From NCBI RefSeq assembly GCF_000340215.1, contig NW_006921533.1, positions 2,729,386 through 2,793,385 of the forward strand: 64,000 bases of DNA, read 5' to 3'. Under the pieces are notes generated by a model, which saw only the letters and a list, made by a program, of their open reading frames with translations, was not told the origin of the DNA and made no database searches. A program made the translations under genes and the position numbers. Position 1 is the stretch's first letter. Each line of letters begins with the position of its first letter. Shown here in pieces: positions 22,681-34,300 of the stretch. Source of the DNA: Pseudocercospora fijiensis CIRAD86. Its lineage: Eukaryota > Ascomycota > Dothideomycetes > Mycosphaerellales > Mycosphaerellaceae.

Positions 22681-23039
22681 TACTAAACCCTTACGCTACT
22701 AGGAGTTATTTAAGATACTACTAGGACGAGGTAACTAGATCGGGCTAATCCGACTAAGAGCCTAACTACTTCCCCTTACCACTTTATTACGACCGTATAT
22801 ACGGGGTAACGCATGTCTATATAAACCCTATAGACAACGACTACGCTTTCGCTATATATATATAAACTAACTAGATTACTAATATAGAGGTTAGGTCTTA
22901 TCTAGGACGCTTTCTATAGGACTTCTAGGCGATAGAGACCTATCCCCCTAAGTAGCTCGACTTACCGGTATACCGACAACCTATATAGAACTCGTTCCTA
23001 TAGTTCTATAAAAGAAGATATAGGCTAAATTTACTATCT

Positions 23040-23789
23040 ACGACTACTATAGCAAGCAGATCCGGAAGGCACTTACCCGTAAAGGGGAAGTTACTTTCTA
23101 AGTTAAGGGCAGCTGCTTCTAGATCGCTATAGCAGTTATAACAGCCTCTACGGCAATCGCCTAAGACTATAATAATAATAATAGCAACTTTTACTATAAG
23201 TATATAACCTTCGACTACGTCGACGGCTTAACCTATAATAGCTACTATATAGGTAACGAGCGTCTAGCCTCCTACTATAGCGGAACAAGGGGACGCTATC
23301 TCGGCGGAAATAATAGCCGCTATTTAGGCGGCAGTTGCCTAGGCACTAGTAGGCTAGGCCTAGGCTCCGGCGGTAGGTAATAGAAATAGGAATAGAACGC
23401 CTATCTTTAATAAGGCTAGCAACCTAGACTAAATGCGGGACTAGGAAATTAGTTTCTTCTAACTAGACCTACTAAAGAGAGAGGACGACCCGATAGTCGT
23501 AGGATCCGATATCTTCTTCTAAGATATTAATATCTTTATTAAACGACTAAAGAATGTTATAGCGTATTATAGCAACGATCGAGTTAAGTCTAGAATCCCT
23601 ATACTACTACGAGGTACGGCCTTAACCTAGTATACTAATATGCTTAATAACCTAGCAAAATAAGGCCTTCGCTATATACTAGGTCTAGACTATTAGTTTA
23701 TAACGCTACGAGAGAACTTCTAGACGCTACTATCTAAGCCGCTAAACGAGCTAACGCGGCTTAAATATACGTTATTAGACGTAGGCAAC
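23040..23789 (+). pseudogene. gag of element A, first part
   Basis: Plus-strand capsid-type sequence (IFIKRLKNVIAYYSNDRVKSR, cited in part, near 23,530-23,590, to LKYTLLDVGN at 23,760-23,789), interrupted by TAG stops. It continues in frame at 37,615 with RRSIDTYLSEVIRYIRNAGL once element B and one GCAAC copy are removed. The joined DVGNRR block matches the conserved D-x-RNRR part of gag in this clade. Confidence 0.75.
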
Positions 23790-23903
23790 TATTATACGAG
23801 GGACGATTAGTAAGTTAGCTATAGTATAGTATTAGGGTAAGTATCTACGGTTCTACGGAAAGTATATACCGGGCTTAGCTAGCGTACTGTCCCTGCTGTA
23901 ATA
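23790..23903 (-). repeat. 3' LTR of element B
   Basis: 114 bp; more strongly RIP-mutated at its outer edge (TATTATACG) than the 5' LTR (TGTTACGCG). On the minus strand the short G-rich run GGACAGGGGTGC precedes it as a possible polypurine tract. Confidence 0.9.
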
Positions 23904-23949
23904 GCACCCCTGTCCGACAGAACGAAGGCTAGCGTACTATATTAGCTAA

Positions 23950-26900
23950 ACCCCTTCTTATATACTCCTTCCGCTTTTGCTCGTTTTCCTTACCGCTTGT
24001 ATTCGTATTATACGTTCGTATTATGCTTTCTTGTCGTCTCGAGTATATCCTCCTCTCCTTAGTCTAAGTCTACTAGTTTAGCGCGCGTCTTCTTAGTAGC
24101 GGACTTTAGCGTAGCCTTAGTATCGGAGCTAGTTATAAAGTTTGCGTATTAGCGTCGTCTCTTTTAGTTAGATGTCTCGCTAGTGCTAGTACTAGCTCGC
24201 TTATGCTTTGTTCCGCTATTCTTGTCTTATGTCTTATATACGCCGACGTACTAGACTTACTTTAGCGTTTTAGGTATAGGTATCGAGGCAGGTACCGAGG
24301 CTAGTAGGGATAAGGCGCGATCGAAGGGTTAGCGCTTCTAGATTTTCGGTAGCTTGTTTTTATCCTTGCCTTTTAGTAGGGGGAAGGCCTTGCCCTTGCT
24401 CTTAGAGGCTAGGGCGAGAGTACTAGCGTCGGCGGCGCCGTATCGCGACTTAGTCTTACGCTTCTCTAATAGTTGCAGCGTAGCTAGCGCTTCTTCGTTA
24501 GTAGCTACGGTGCTAACGAGAGTCTTAGACTTAATAGCTATAGCGAGCTCGTCCGGTAGGTAGAGGTATAGGTCGGCGCGTTGCTCGTCGGTAAGCGACT
24601 AGTATCGTCCTATAATACCTATATACCCTAGTCCGCGGTACAACTTTACTAGATCTGCGTCCTCTATAGCGTAATCGTACTTAATGTCTTTTAGTAGTAG
24701 GCCCTTCTTATTGCGAGTAGTAACCTAATCGCGGTCTACGCTCGGCGTATAGCCTAATTGCAGCTAGAGATGTGCTATACGTAGGAAATAGTCGAGCGCG
24801 ACATCCGTTAGTATACTGTCTTCGTTAGTTGTATTATAGGCCTATATGTTCGTAAGGGCGTAGTCTAGGATTGCCTCGACATCGATCTCTATTAGCTACT
24901 CTACTATAGCGGCCTTAAAGGTAAGATAGGACAGGGAAATAATTTAGAGCTACTTCTTATATAGGTCGTAGTTTAGGTCCTTATAGTACTTCCGCTAGCG
25001 CGCCTACTATTAGCGTAAAGAGGTAACTAGCTTAGTTTCGCCCTCGATATCTAGCGATATTATAGTCGTAATTATCGCCTAGTTGCTTATATTATCGATA
25101 TACGTCTAGGTAACCTAATCTAGGGCCTTATAGCGGAAGGTGCCGCTGCCTATAAGTATAGTATAATAGGCAATAGCGGCAATCTTATGTGTTTCGTTAG
25201 GATGCTACTTATAGTATAGGTACGGCGGGCTAATTAGCTTACGCTTAGAGCGTAGATATCCCTATGCCTCGACGGAGCACGTATACTACTTTCCGAGATC
25301 CTTTAAGCCGATAGTAGTGTCGTCGACCTTACGGTATATTATTCCTAATTTAAAGTCGGATAAGCAGGTGCCTATCGGTAGTATATAATCTATTGTCTTA
25401 AATCCTAGCGTATTATATATTAGTACTACTATATTAGCTTAATACTGCGACTCTAACTAGTCTTCTATACTAGTATACTGCATGCTAGAGCGCTAGAAGT
25501 TCTTATCCTTATCTATATTAACCGCTCTATAGCGTACCTTCTTCTTATCTATAATAGCCCGGCTGTCTTCCTAATCGTCGTCCTTATCCGCCTTACCCTT
25601 ATTTATCTTAGCTACTTTAGCCGCTCTACGGCGCTACTTCTCCTCCTTTACGTCTATTAGGGCGTCCTCCTTATCGTCGTCCTCCTTTTATCTCTTAGGC
25701 GTATCTATTACGTCGTCGATAGCAGATACGTCGCTAGCGTTATCGGTATAGTCCTCGGCTTATATAAGGTCCTAAACGTTAGCGTCCTCGGCATCGGCTT
25801 ACGTAGAGTCCTAATTGTCCTTAGTGTCGTTAGTAGGCTTATCGTAGGTAATAGGATCGGCGCTATCGGTAGGCTCGGCGTAATCGGTAGGCTCGTCCGA
25901 TATCTCGTTTTTATAGTTAGCGGCTAGAGGGTTAGCGTCGTGCTCTACTGCCGTACGCGTCTATAGTAGCGTATAGAGTAATAGAGTCGGTCCTAAGACT
26001 AGCGGGCCTCTATAGTATCCCTAGACGCGGTCGAATATAGCTTAGAGCCTACTACGTAGGTTTATACTAGGTACCGGAGTAGGGTAAAAGTCGCTAATAA
26101 ATTCTTTAAAGTACTCGTTTATGTAAGTAGTCTTATATACCGAGCTAAGGAATTAGTATTCGTATACTAGTTAGAGCGTAATTTGTCCTATATAGGCTAA
26201 CTTGTCTATTATTATAACACGCTCGATAATATTATTGTCCTCTTTTATAGCGACCTTAACGGCGTTTACTGTTGTTATATAGAAGAGGGCGGCTATGCGC
26301 TAGCAGGCGCCTAATACCTTTATAGCGTCTTAAATATCTCTATTTATATTAACGCTGTCTAGGATTAGATATTACGGTCGCTTACCGTCGTTCTAATCGC
26401 CGTACTATAAGTCGTCGCTATTGTTAGCGTTTTAGCGTACTAGAGAGTCGCCGTCGTCGTAAGCGTCGTCGCGTACTAGAGAGTCGTCGCCGCCGTTAGG
26501 GTTCTTACGTACTAGAGAGTTATAGTCGATAGAGGCTAGGGTATCGTTATACTCGGTCTCCTCGTCGTATATTTATACGAGCGTTTCTACCTTAGGGTCG
26601 TTCGCTATAACGTACTATTCTAGATTATACTCGTTATTAAAGTAAGTAGTTTCTATTACGCGAATCCTCGCCCCTAACCTATCTTTCGAGGTTAGAATAA
26701 ACGCGTCGCCTACTTCGGTAAGGCTTATGCCGACGTTAGCTTCTAGTAACTCCTACGCGAACTTAGCGTCTAGTATAGTCTTTATATTTAGGAACGCGAT
26801 AGGGACGGCCTCGGTTAGCTATACTGCCGTTATAGGCTCTATTACGTAGACTAAAATTGCCTCTATTGCTACCTCCTAGAGCTCTTTATTGCGTTCTTAC

Positions 26901-29170
26901 ACCTCTATAGGGTCCTATATCTCGGTGTCCTATCCTAGAGCCTTACTTCCTACTACGGTCGATAATGTAGCGACTAGACCTATCTTCTTCTTATAGTCGG
27001 CGTCCTTAGGTATGTCCTTCGGCGACTTATTAGTAGCGGCGTCCTCTACGTTGCTAACGTCCTTTAGTAGTCGTAGCTACTTAGTAGCCTTTTGCGGTTA
27101 TCGCTCGTTAATAGTCTTTAGCTAGTATAGGCGATCTCGTAATAGCTTAGCATCCGCCTAGGGAAGCTTACCTACCGCCTTTTTATATACTACTTAGCTA
27201 TATAAGGTAAGCACCTATTCGCTGTCTACTATAATTACTATACTGTTCTCGTCTTCTATCTATCTACTAAGCTCCTTGTCGATAGAACGCGCTATTATCG
27301 TATATCTAAGGAGGGTCTAGACGTTCTTATAGATAGCGTTAAGCGTTATCTTTCGTAGGAAAACATTCGCAAGTACCGCCTAGATTAGCGTCGGCTAGTG
27401 CTTCCGTAGAGAGTCCTTAAGGTAACGGCCCTTAGGTAGCGGTAGATTAGCTTCGGTATTCGCTATAACGTCCTACTTCTTAGTATCTTTTATTAGGATC
27501 GTCGTACTAGACGTCGTAGGCTGTAGCTCGATAGTATCTTGCTTATCTTGCGTCGCGTTCGTGCCTAGCGCGTCTTGCTTGTTATTTGCTATAGTCTCGC
27601 TTAGCTCGGCGCCTTGCTTATATCGTAGGGCTTTCTTATTTAGATTTAAGCCTTTGTCGCCCTAGTAGCTATATAGCGTATTATAATAATCCTTCTACTC
27701 TCTAATCGTCTTACGCTTCTATACGATAGTATCTTAGTTATAGACGACTGTAAGCGTACGCTTAGGCTAGTACTAGCATTCGGTTTAAAAGTCTGCCGTT
27801 AACGCGATCTACGTAGGGTATTATAGTAGCGCGGTCGTTTCGCCGGTAATAGGGTCCGCTAGCTCTACGGCTAGAATCTTTTCTTGTGCCTTTACGTGCA
27901 TCGCTACCGTTTGCTAGTTACGTATCCGCTCGGCCGTAAGTGTCTAGTCTAAGGGGTACTAACCTAGCAGGTCGTCGCGATTTAGGTACTACTCTATATC
28001 GTCGTAGCCCGCAATCTAAGCGATCTAGTCGCAGACTGCGACAAGGTTAACGTTAGTATTGTCCTATCTAGGCATGTCTTTAAGTACCTCGTATAGAGTG
28101 CTAATTGCGTTAGAATAGAAACCGTACTTTACTAGTATATAGAATAGCGGCGCCGCCGCCTAGACGTAGTTTCTATTATATAGCGCTCCTATCTCCTAGT
28201 AATTAGTTATACTAATATTAAGTCGTAATAGCGTTCGGATAGCGTAATAGATATTATAGTTCCGTATATATATAGGGATGTCGTCTAGGTCGTAGAAAAG
28301 CTTCGTATACTAGGGGTTAGGGAGCGTAACAACCGCGCCTTCGTCGCTAGCGTCGGATGCGTTAGGCGCCTAATCGAGGAACTAGCAGAATTCTAGTACG
28401 CTAAAGAAACGGGCCTACTCGGAGCGGTCGTCCTTATCGTACCTACAAAGGCTCGTATTTTCCTAGAGTATAATCTTAATGCGTCGTAATAAGTTGCAGT
28501 CCGTTACGCTAGGCTCTAGGTCGAGTAGTAGTAAGGCGAAGTCCGTAGCTTCTATATAGTCCTACGCGCGGATGCGCGTAATAAAGGCGCGATAGGAGCT
28601 GTGCTTATATAGGAAAAAATCCGCGATCGTAATTAGGTAGATCTTAGTAGCGCGTCTATAAAGGAGAACTCGTAGGATCGGCGTATTATAGATTCGCGTC
28701 TAGATCTTAGTACTTATAAACTCGCCGACGTAGTCGCGTAGCAGCTAGTCTAGTTCGCGGTATACTAGTGCTAGTACCTACTCTACTAGGATACTATAAT
28801 TAAGTCTCTACGCTACTTCTGTCGGCGTAGTAGCGTAGTCGTCGTATAGCTCGAATTTAGGCTCTTAGGAGGCGAAGAATAGTAGGGACTTATAGCGGCG
28901 TTCCTTTAGCTAGATCTAGCTAGGGTCGGACAATTCGTCCTAGTAGTATATATATAAGGCGATAGGCGGCGGGCTGTAGTCGTTATTCTAAGGGCAGTAG
29001 CGCACTATTGCGGTAATATCGCTAGGCGTACCGGCGTCGCTCGATATAATAGGGTTGCCGACGGGGTAGCGGTATGTTACTAGAGGGCGTACGCAGTCGT
29101 AGGTTCGCTAGAGTAGGGGGAGGTTAATGTCGTATTAAGTTTAATATATGCGTAGCAGCTAAAAATTTTT
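23950..29170 (-). pseudogene. Extra long open frame of element B downstream of pol, unknown family
   Basis: About 1,700 codons on the same strand as pol, broken nearly only by TAG/TAA at expected Gln/Trp positions, so it was once a continuous coding region. The N-terminal two thirds are helix-rich (examples: RYPVGNPIISSDAGTPSDI near 29,040; YTKLFYDLDDIPIYIRNYNI near 28,280). The C-terminus is Lys/Arg-rich (ASKSKGKAFPLLKGKDKNK near 24,380; TKKTRAKLVDLD near 24,080), like a nucleic-acid-binding tail. I see no transmembrane segments or signal peptide of an Env protein, and no motif of integrase, RT or protease. Function unknown. Both ends are approximate. Confidence 0.55.
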
Positions 29171-29460
29171 AGGGCGTTACTAGAGCGTTCCGCTTTATTA
29201 TAACGCAAACTTTACCTCGCCTACGCTACGCCGTTTATATATGCGGTACGGCCCGTCGGATTAGAGTAACAGTAGAGGAAAGACAATAAAGTAAACTATT
29301 TGCGTTTCAAAAATAAAGTAAAGTAAGGTGCGATTTAAAATAAGGTAAAGTAGAGTACGATTTAATTATAGACAATAATGCTATAACGTAGCATACCGCG
29401 ATAGAGATGCCTATTGTTGCGTATAGTGCTGCTTAGTTAACCTTCTATATAGCCGTTCTT
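29171..29460. other. Non-coding spacer between pol and the extra frame of element B
   Basis: AT-rich with repeated AAATAAAGTAAAG-like words and no open frame. Element A has a similar spacer (54,440-54,600) with the same TTTACTTTATT wording on its coding strand. Confidence 0.5.
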
Positions 29461-32400
29461 TAGGAGTTACGCAAGCTAGGCCTCCGAGAAGGCCGAGCCT
29501 ATAGTTCTTCTACTATCGACTACGGCGCGCTTAGGGACGGCGCTATCGGTGCCTACTATTATAGCGCTTACTAACGTGCCGCCTACTAACGTAACGCTTA
29601 TTATAGGTAGAGGCGATCGTATTCCTAGACAAGTTCCGCTAAGTCGCGGAGGTTATCGATATCGTACTAAACGTTATACGTGTAACTATAGCTACGCTAC
29701 TTAACTAGGTACTATGTTTTGCCTCTTAAGATCCTACGTCCGAGGAGCTTTTCGACCTCGTAATATAGCGCTTTTAAGTATAGATAGTCGTCGTCGAAGG
29801 GTACTTCGTCTACTAGGCCTAGCTTTAGCATCTCTCGGTCGTATAGGTTATAGCCGTTAGGGTATAGTTCTAGCTACGAAACTGAGATTATAGGATAGAT
29901 ACGCATTACTAGGGGGAGGTCGAGCTTGTACGCGAGGTTACTAACTAGGCGTAGTACCTTAAATAGTCTAGTACGCTATACCGAGAGCTTACGATTAGGG
30001 TTCCCTAGCAGGCGGTATCCCTTATATAATTTAAGTAGTACCTTCTAGCCTATTTTAAAGGAAATAGGGCGATGCTTGCGGTCGTATCGGTCCTTTATTA
30101 TCGCTGCCGCCTACGTAAGAGAGTCTACTGCCTAGTCGCGTGCCTCCTGTCTTAATGCTAAGTAGTCCTTAGTAGGGAGCTCGGTAAGGGGGTTTAGCGC
30201 GTCTAGGTTCGTCTTAAATCCTTAAATTAGAACATTAGGTACCTCTCTAGTCGAGGCATTTCTAGCGTTATTAAGCTCGGCCTAGATATACGGAAGTGCG
30301 TCCGTCTAATTAGCGTTCGGATAATTAGAGGTAAAGAATCGTAGTGCGATTTCTACGGTCTAATTAGTTCGCTTAGACTAGCCGTCCGACTAAGGGTAGT
30401 ACGCCGTCGTTGCGAAGAACCTCGTACCTAACTTCTTAAAGGCTGCTTTTATAAAGTTACTAAGCTAAATAGGGTCCCGGTCGCCGATTATAATAGCCGG
30501 AAGGTTGCGCTCTATTTCGATATGTCCTTAGATCTAATCGCTGCCGTACTACTACGCCGTCTACGTTAATTTACACTTGCGTAGTATAACGCGCTTAGAG
30601 TACTTACACGTCTTAGTAAGGAAACTATTGTAGCTGTCTTTGTTAGGTAGCAGGCCGTAAACCTAGTCCGTAGTAACAGCATACTATAGAATAGGCTAGC
30701 ATTTAATCGGTTGCAATTTACTATATAGAGGATAGCGTAGTATCTAGTTTAGGATGCACTCGGAGTAATAAGCGATATACTTAGAGACCTCGCGCCCGAG
30801 CCGGCGTATATAGAAGCTAGCGTATAGGCGAGCGTAAGTGCGGTAGTAACCTACGTAGTAATAGTAATTATAGGCTATTTAGAAGACTTCCTTATATAGG
30901 GAGCGGGGGATATATAGCCTCTCTCTGCCGTCGGTGTCGTCCTTAAAATAGATAAGGTCGTCGCGTAGGAAAAAACAAAGTCCTAATAGGCTCGACTCGG
31001 CCTCGCCTATAATGTCCGCTTCCTCTTAATCGGGGTTGTCGTTAGCGTCTAGGGTCCTCTTAGCGGCGGCTTATAGGCAGCGTTCTTTTATAGCGTTTAG
31101 CTAAGCTAGGATTGCGGACTAATACGGGTCCTTAGTATATCCTGCTTTTAAGTCGTCCTTGAATTCGGTAGCGAGTTCTACGAGTATAAAGTAGAAAACT
31201 ATAGGCTCGTTAGAGGTGTACGTTCGGCCGGAGTGCTCGTCGATTAAGGTAGTATAAAAGTAAATCGCACCCTCGCTTTCGCATAGGTATATATAGTACG
31301 CGTCGATTATATTATTTGCAGGCGCCGGATTGTCGTACGCTAGGGGATCTAGTATATCGTATACTTAATCTACTACTCGGTCGAGATCCGCTACGAGTCT
31401 GCTTAAGGCGTCCGGTATTCTATAAAGGCGTCCTAGGCGGTAGTATACCTTAAGCTTAGGGTACTAAGAGAGGTACTAACTAGCTCGTACTAGACGGAGG
31501 TTAAGCTTGTCCGTAGACGTAGTCGTCGCTAGGCTCGCTGCTATAGTAATACCTAGGGCCGCAATATAGTCGGAAAAAACATATACCGGCTTACGTACCG
31601 CCTATAGGATTATTCGTGCCTTCCGCGCTGTCTAGACTAGTCCGCTAACCTTAAGCTCGGTAGCTAGGTACCGCTTTTCGACGTCCGTAAGGGCTTTGCT
31701 AAGGTATATAATAACTTGTACCTAATCTGCCGGGAAGCGTACGGCCTTGCTATTCTCGATAGTCGGCTCTAGATCTCCCTTAACGTAGTATACTACCGCT
31801 GCGAATCCTCCTATATAGGCATCTAGGTTAATATATATAGGGCGATTAGGGTCCGCGTAATAGGAGAACTTAACATTACGGTATATCTATCTAAGGATGT
31901 CGAAGGCCTTATACTCGGTTTCTAGCGATTTATCGGAGTCGAAAGCTAGGATCCTTATAGCGTAGCGTTTGCGCTTATTTCCTTTATTAGCTAGGCTAAA
32001 GCGTAAGAGCTCCTTCTTGCGATTCTCAAATAGTATCGTAATCGTAGAGTAGTATAGAATATGCTAGCGTTGCTAGCTAGTTAGTCCTAAATAAAATTCG
32101 ATGTCCTTTAGCGTCGTAGGGAATTTTAAGTCTAGGATAGCCTAGACCTTTTCCTTATAAGTAGTGTATCCTAGTCCTAACACTCGTTAGCCTAAAAGCT
32201 TCGTAGATAGATACGCGAGGAATGACTTATACGGTGCGATACTAATGTTCTTGCCTACTAGGCACTCGAATACGGCGTTTAGATACTATAGGTGCTCGTC
32301 GAAGGTATAGGAGTAGATAACAATATCGTCGATATAAGTACGGTAGTAGGATTTATATCGCTTAAGGATCTTGTTAAGCTAGCGCTAGACATGTTGTACG

Positions 32401-34300
32401 CTATTCGAGAAACCTATAATAGCTATATGCATCTATTCCTAGCCGCGGTAGCTATTAATCGCGAATTTGCTACGGTCCTTTTCGGCTACTACCTATTAAT
32501 AGAAAAACGCGACGGCGTCTACTGTTATAATGTAGGTAGAGCCGCGTAGTGCCTTAATAATGTTCTCTTGTCTAGGGAGCGGATAAGAATCCTTAACTGT
32601 GATTTTGTTTAGGCCTCTAATATCTACGACTATACGTCCTTTACGAACTAGCTTGCCGTCTACTATCGTTGTTTTCTAGACTACGAAGACTAGGAACCTA
32701 AATTAGGTAGGCTTAGTAGTAAAGGACATCTTTCCTTATGCGTATAGCGGGTCGAACGTCTTATTTACGACTTCTTTATCGGGGGTGTAGAGTAGGTACG
32801 CTACTATAGGAACTTTATCGTTCTTATAGCCTAGCTTTAGCGTAACTTCTAGGTAGTCAGACTTAGGAATGTCTACCGTAGTGCCCTTGTCCTTCTATAG
32901 GTCCTCGTGCTTCTTTACTACGGCCTCGATAAGTTGTACCTACTCTTTAGTACCGTAGGCCGTTACGCTATTAAAAAGCTAGGTCTCTTTTATAGGGTTC
33001 GGCAGGTCCGGTAGCAGAAGGCCGGCTGCGCCGTAATCTTTAGGCGCGATATAGTAGCAGCCGTAGTAGTTACACTCGCGTATATACCCTATCTTTGTAT
33101 ATCGTAGTAGAGTCTATAGCTAATCCGTATCGTTACGGACCTATACGAAATTTACTACGGCGTCTATAACGGCGGCATAGCATAGTTAGGGCTTTGTTCT
33201 TAAGTTCCTAGTTTTGCGGGTAGAAGGCTACGTCTCGATCTGTAGGAAGGTCTATACTAAACTAGACAGGTACCGAAGTTACTGTCTGCGGTACTAGAAC
33301 GACGTTCTTATCGCCGGAGTATATAACCGTACGGAACTTAACGTAATCTTTGCGGCCTACTAGTAGGGGAATCTTCGCTTTTTTATAAGAATTAATCGTC
33401 GCGGTACGGTATAGTATATCGATTTTAATACCCTCCGGGCCGATAATGTCTATCGCTATAAGGAACTTAGCGCTAAGCTCCTTAACGACGTGTACCTTAT
33501 AACGCATATAGGCGATAATCTTAGAGCCCTTAACGATTCCCGGTACCTAAAAATCGAGATCTACGTACTCGCTAATGTCCGTCGAACCTACGCCCTTAAC
33601 TTTTAGTAGAGCTACTAAGCGCTTGCGCTCGATATCCGGGCGTATTTAGCGTAGGAAGGCCTTATCGATAAGTAATACTATCGCGCCTATATCTAGGTAG
33701 ACCGCGTATTCGGTGCCGTCCTTCTATAGGCGCACGACCGTACGTAAATAATAATAGCCTCGGAACGCGTATCCTCCCTTAACCTTTAGCAATATAGCGG
33801 ACTTAATAACCCTAGCGTCCTCCTCTACGCTATCCTTCTTAGGCGTTAGTTCCGTTGCGTACTTAGTACGCCTATAGTCTTATAAGAGATTGTTACTATC
33901 GAACTTCGCGCTACAATTTAAGTATAAGAACTTTAAAGGCCGTATCGTAGCGAAGGGTTCTATAGCTAGAGGAAGGTGCTTGCCGACGTATAGGGAAAAG
34001 GGGGATAGTAGCGGCACTTTGCTATAGTATACTAATACGGAGTCCTATAAAGAGGCGTTATTATCTACGTCGTCTAATCTATAGTAGATGTCTACCTAGT
34101 CGTTAAAGTACGCCGGTACGGAGTGCGGGCTTACTAGCCTCGCCGAGTAGCGTAAGCTAGATCGTAGGCGTAAGTATAAACGCGGCTATAGGATAGATAT
34201 AGGCTCTTCGACTAGAGGCTCCGGTGCCTACTTATTAGCGTAATAGTTACGCAGGGCCTTATTGCCTTAGCGGCCGCGTTCCTACTAACCCTAGGTATCG
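29461..34300 (-). pseudogene. pol of element B (protease, RT, RNase H, integrase, chromodomain)
   Basis: Minus strand. Protease near 33,640-33,720 (EYAVYLDIGAIVLLIDKAFL) and the conserved IDIIGPEGIKIDI near 33,420-33,460 before RT. RT and RNase H occupy about 33,000-31,200, integrase about 30,900-29,900. A chromodomain near 29,640-29,770 reads VEKLLGRRILRGKT, then YLVKWRSY with the Trp codon partly lost. It resembles pol of fungal chromoviruses; the chromodomain would steer integration to modified chromatin. Broken by RIP throughout. Confidence 0.75.

Noticed and set aside
24354..24563. A 69-codon plus-strand frame in element B
   Set aside because: It is the complement of the Lys-rich end of B's minus-strand extra frame, whose stop pattern fits RIP.
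23950..29170. B's extra frame as a retroviral envelope gene
   Set aside because: No signal peptide, membrane anchor or cleavage-site pattern could be seen; the C-terminus is basic.
32292..32549. An 85-codon plus-strand frame in element B
   Set aside because: Complement of the minus-strand reverse transcriptase region; no independent support.
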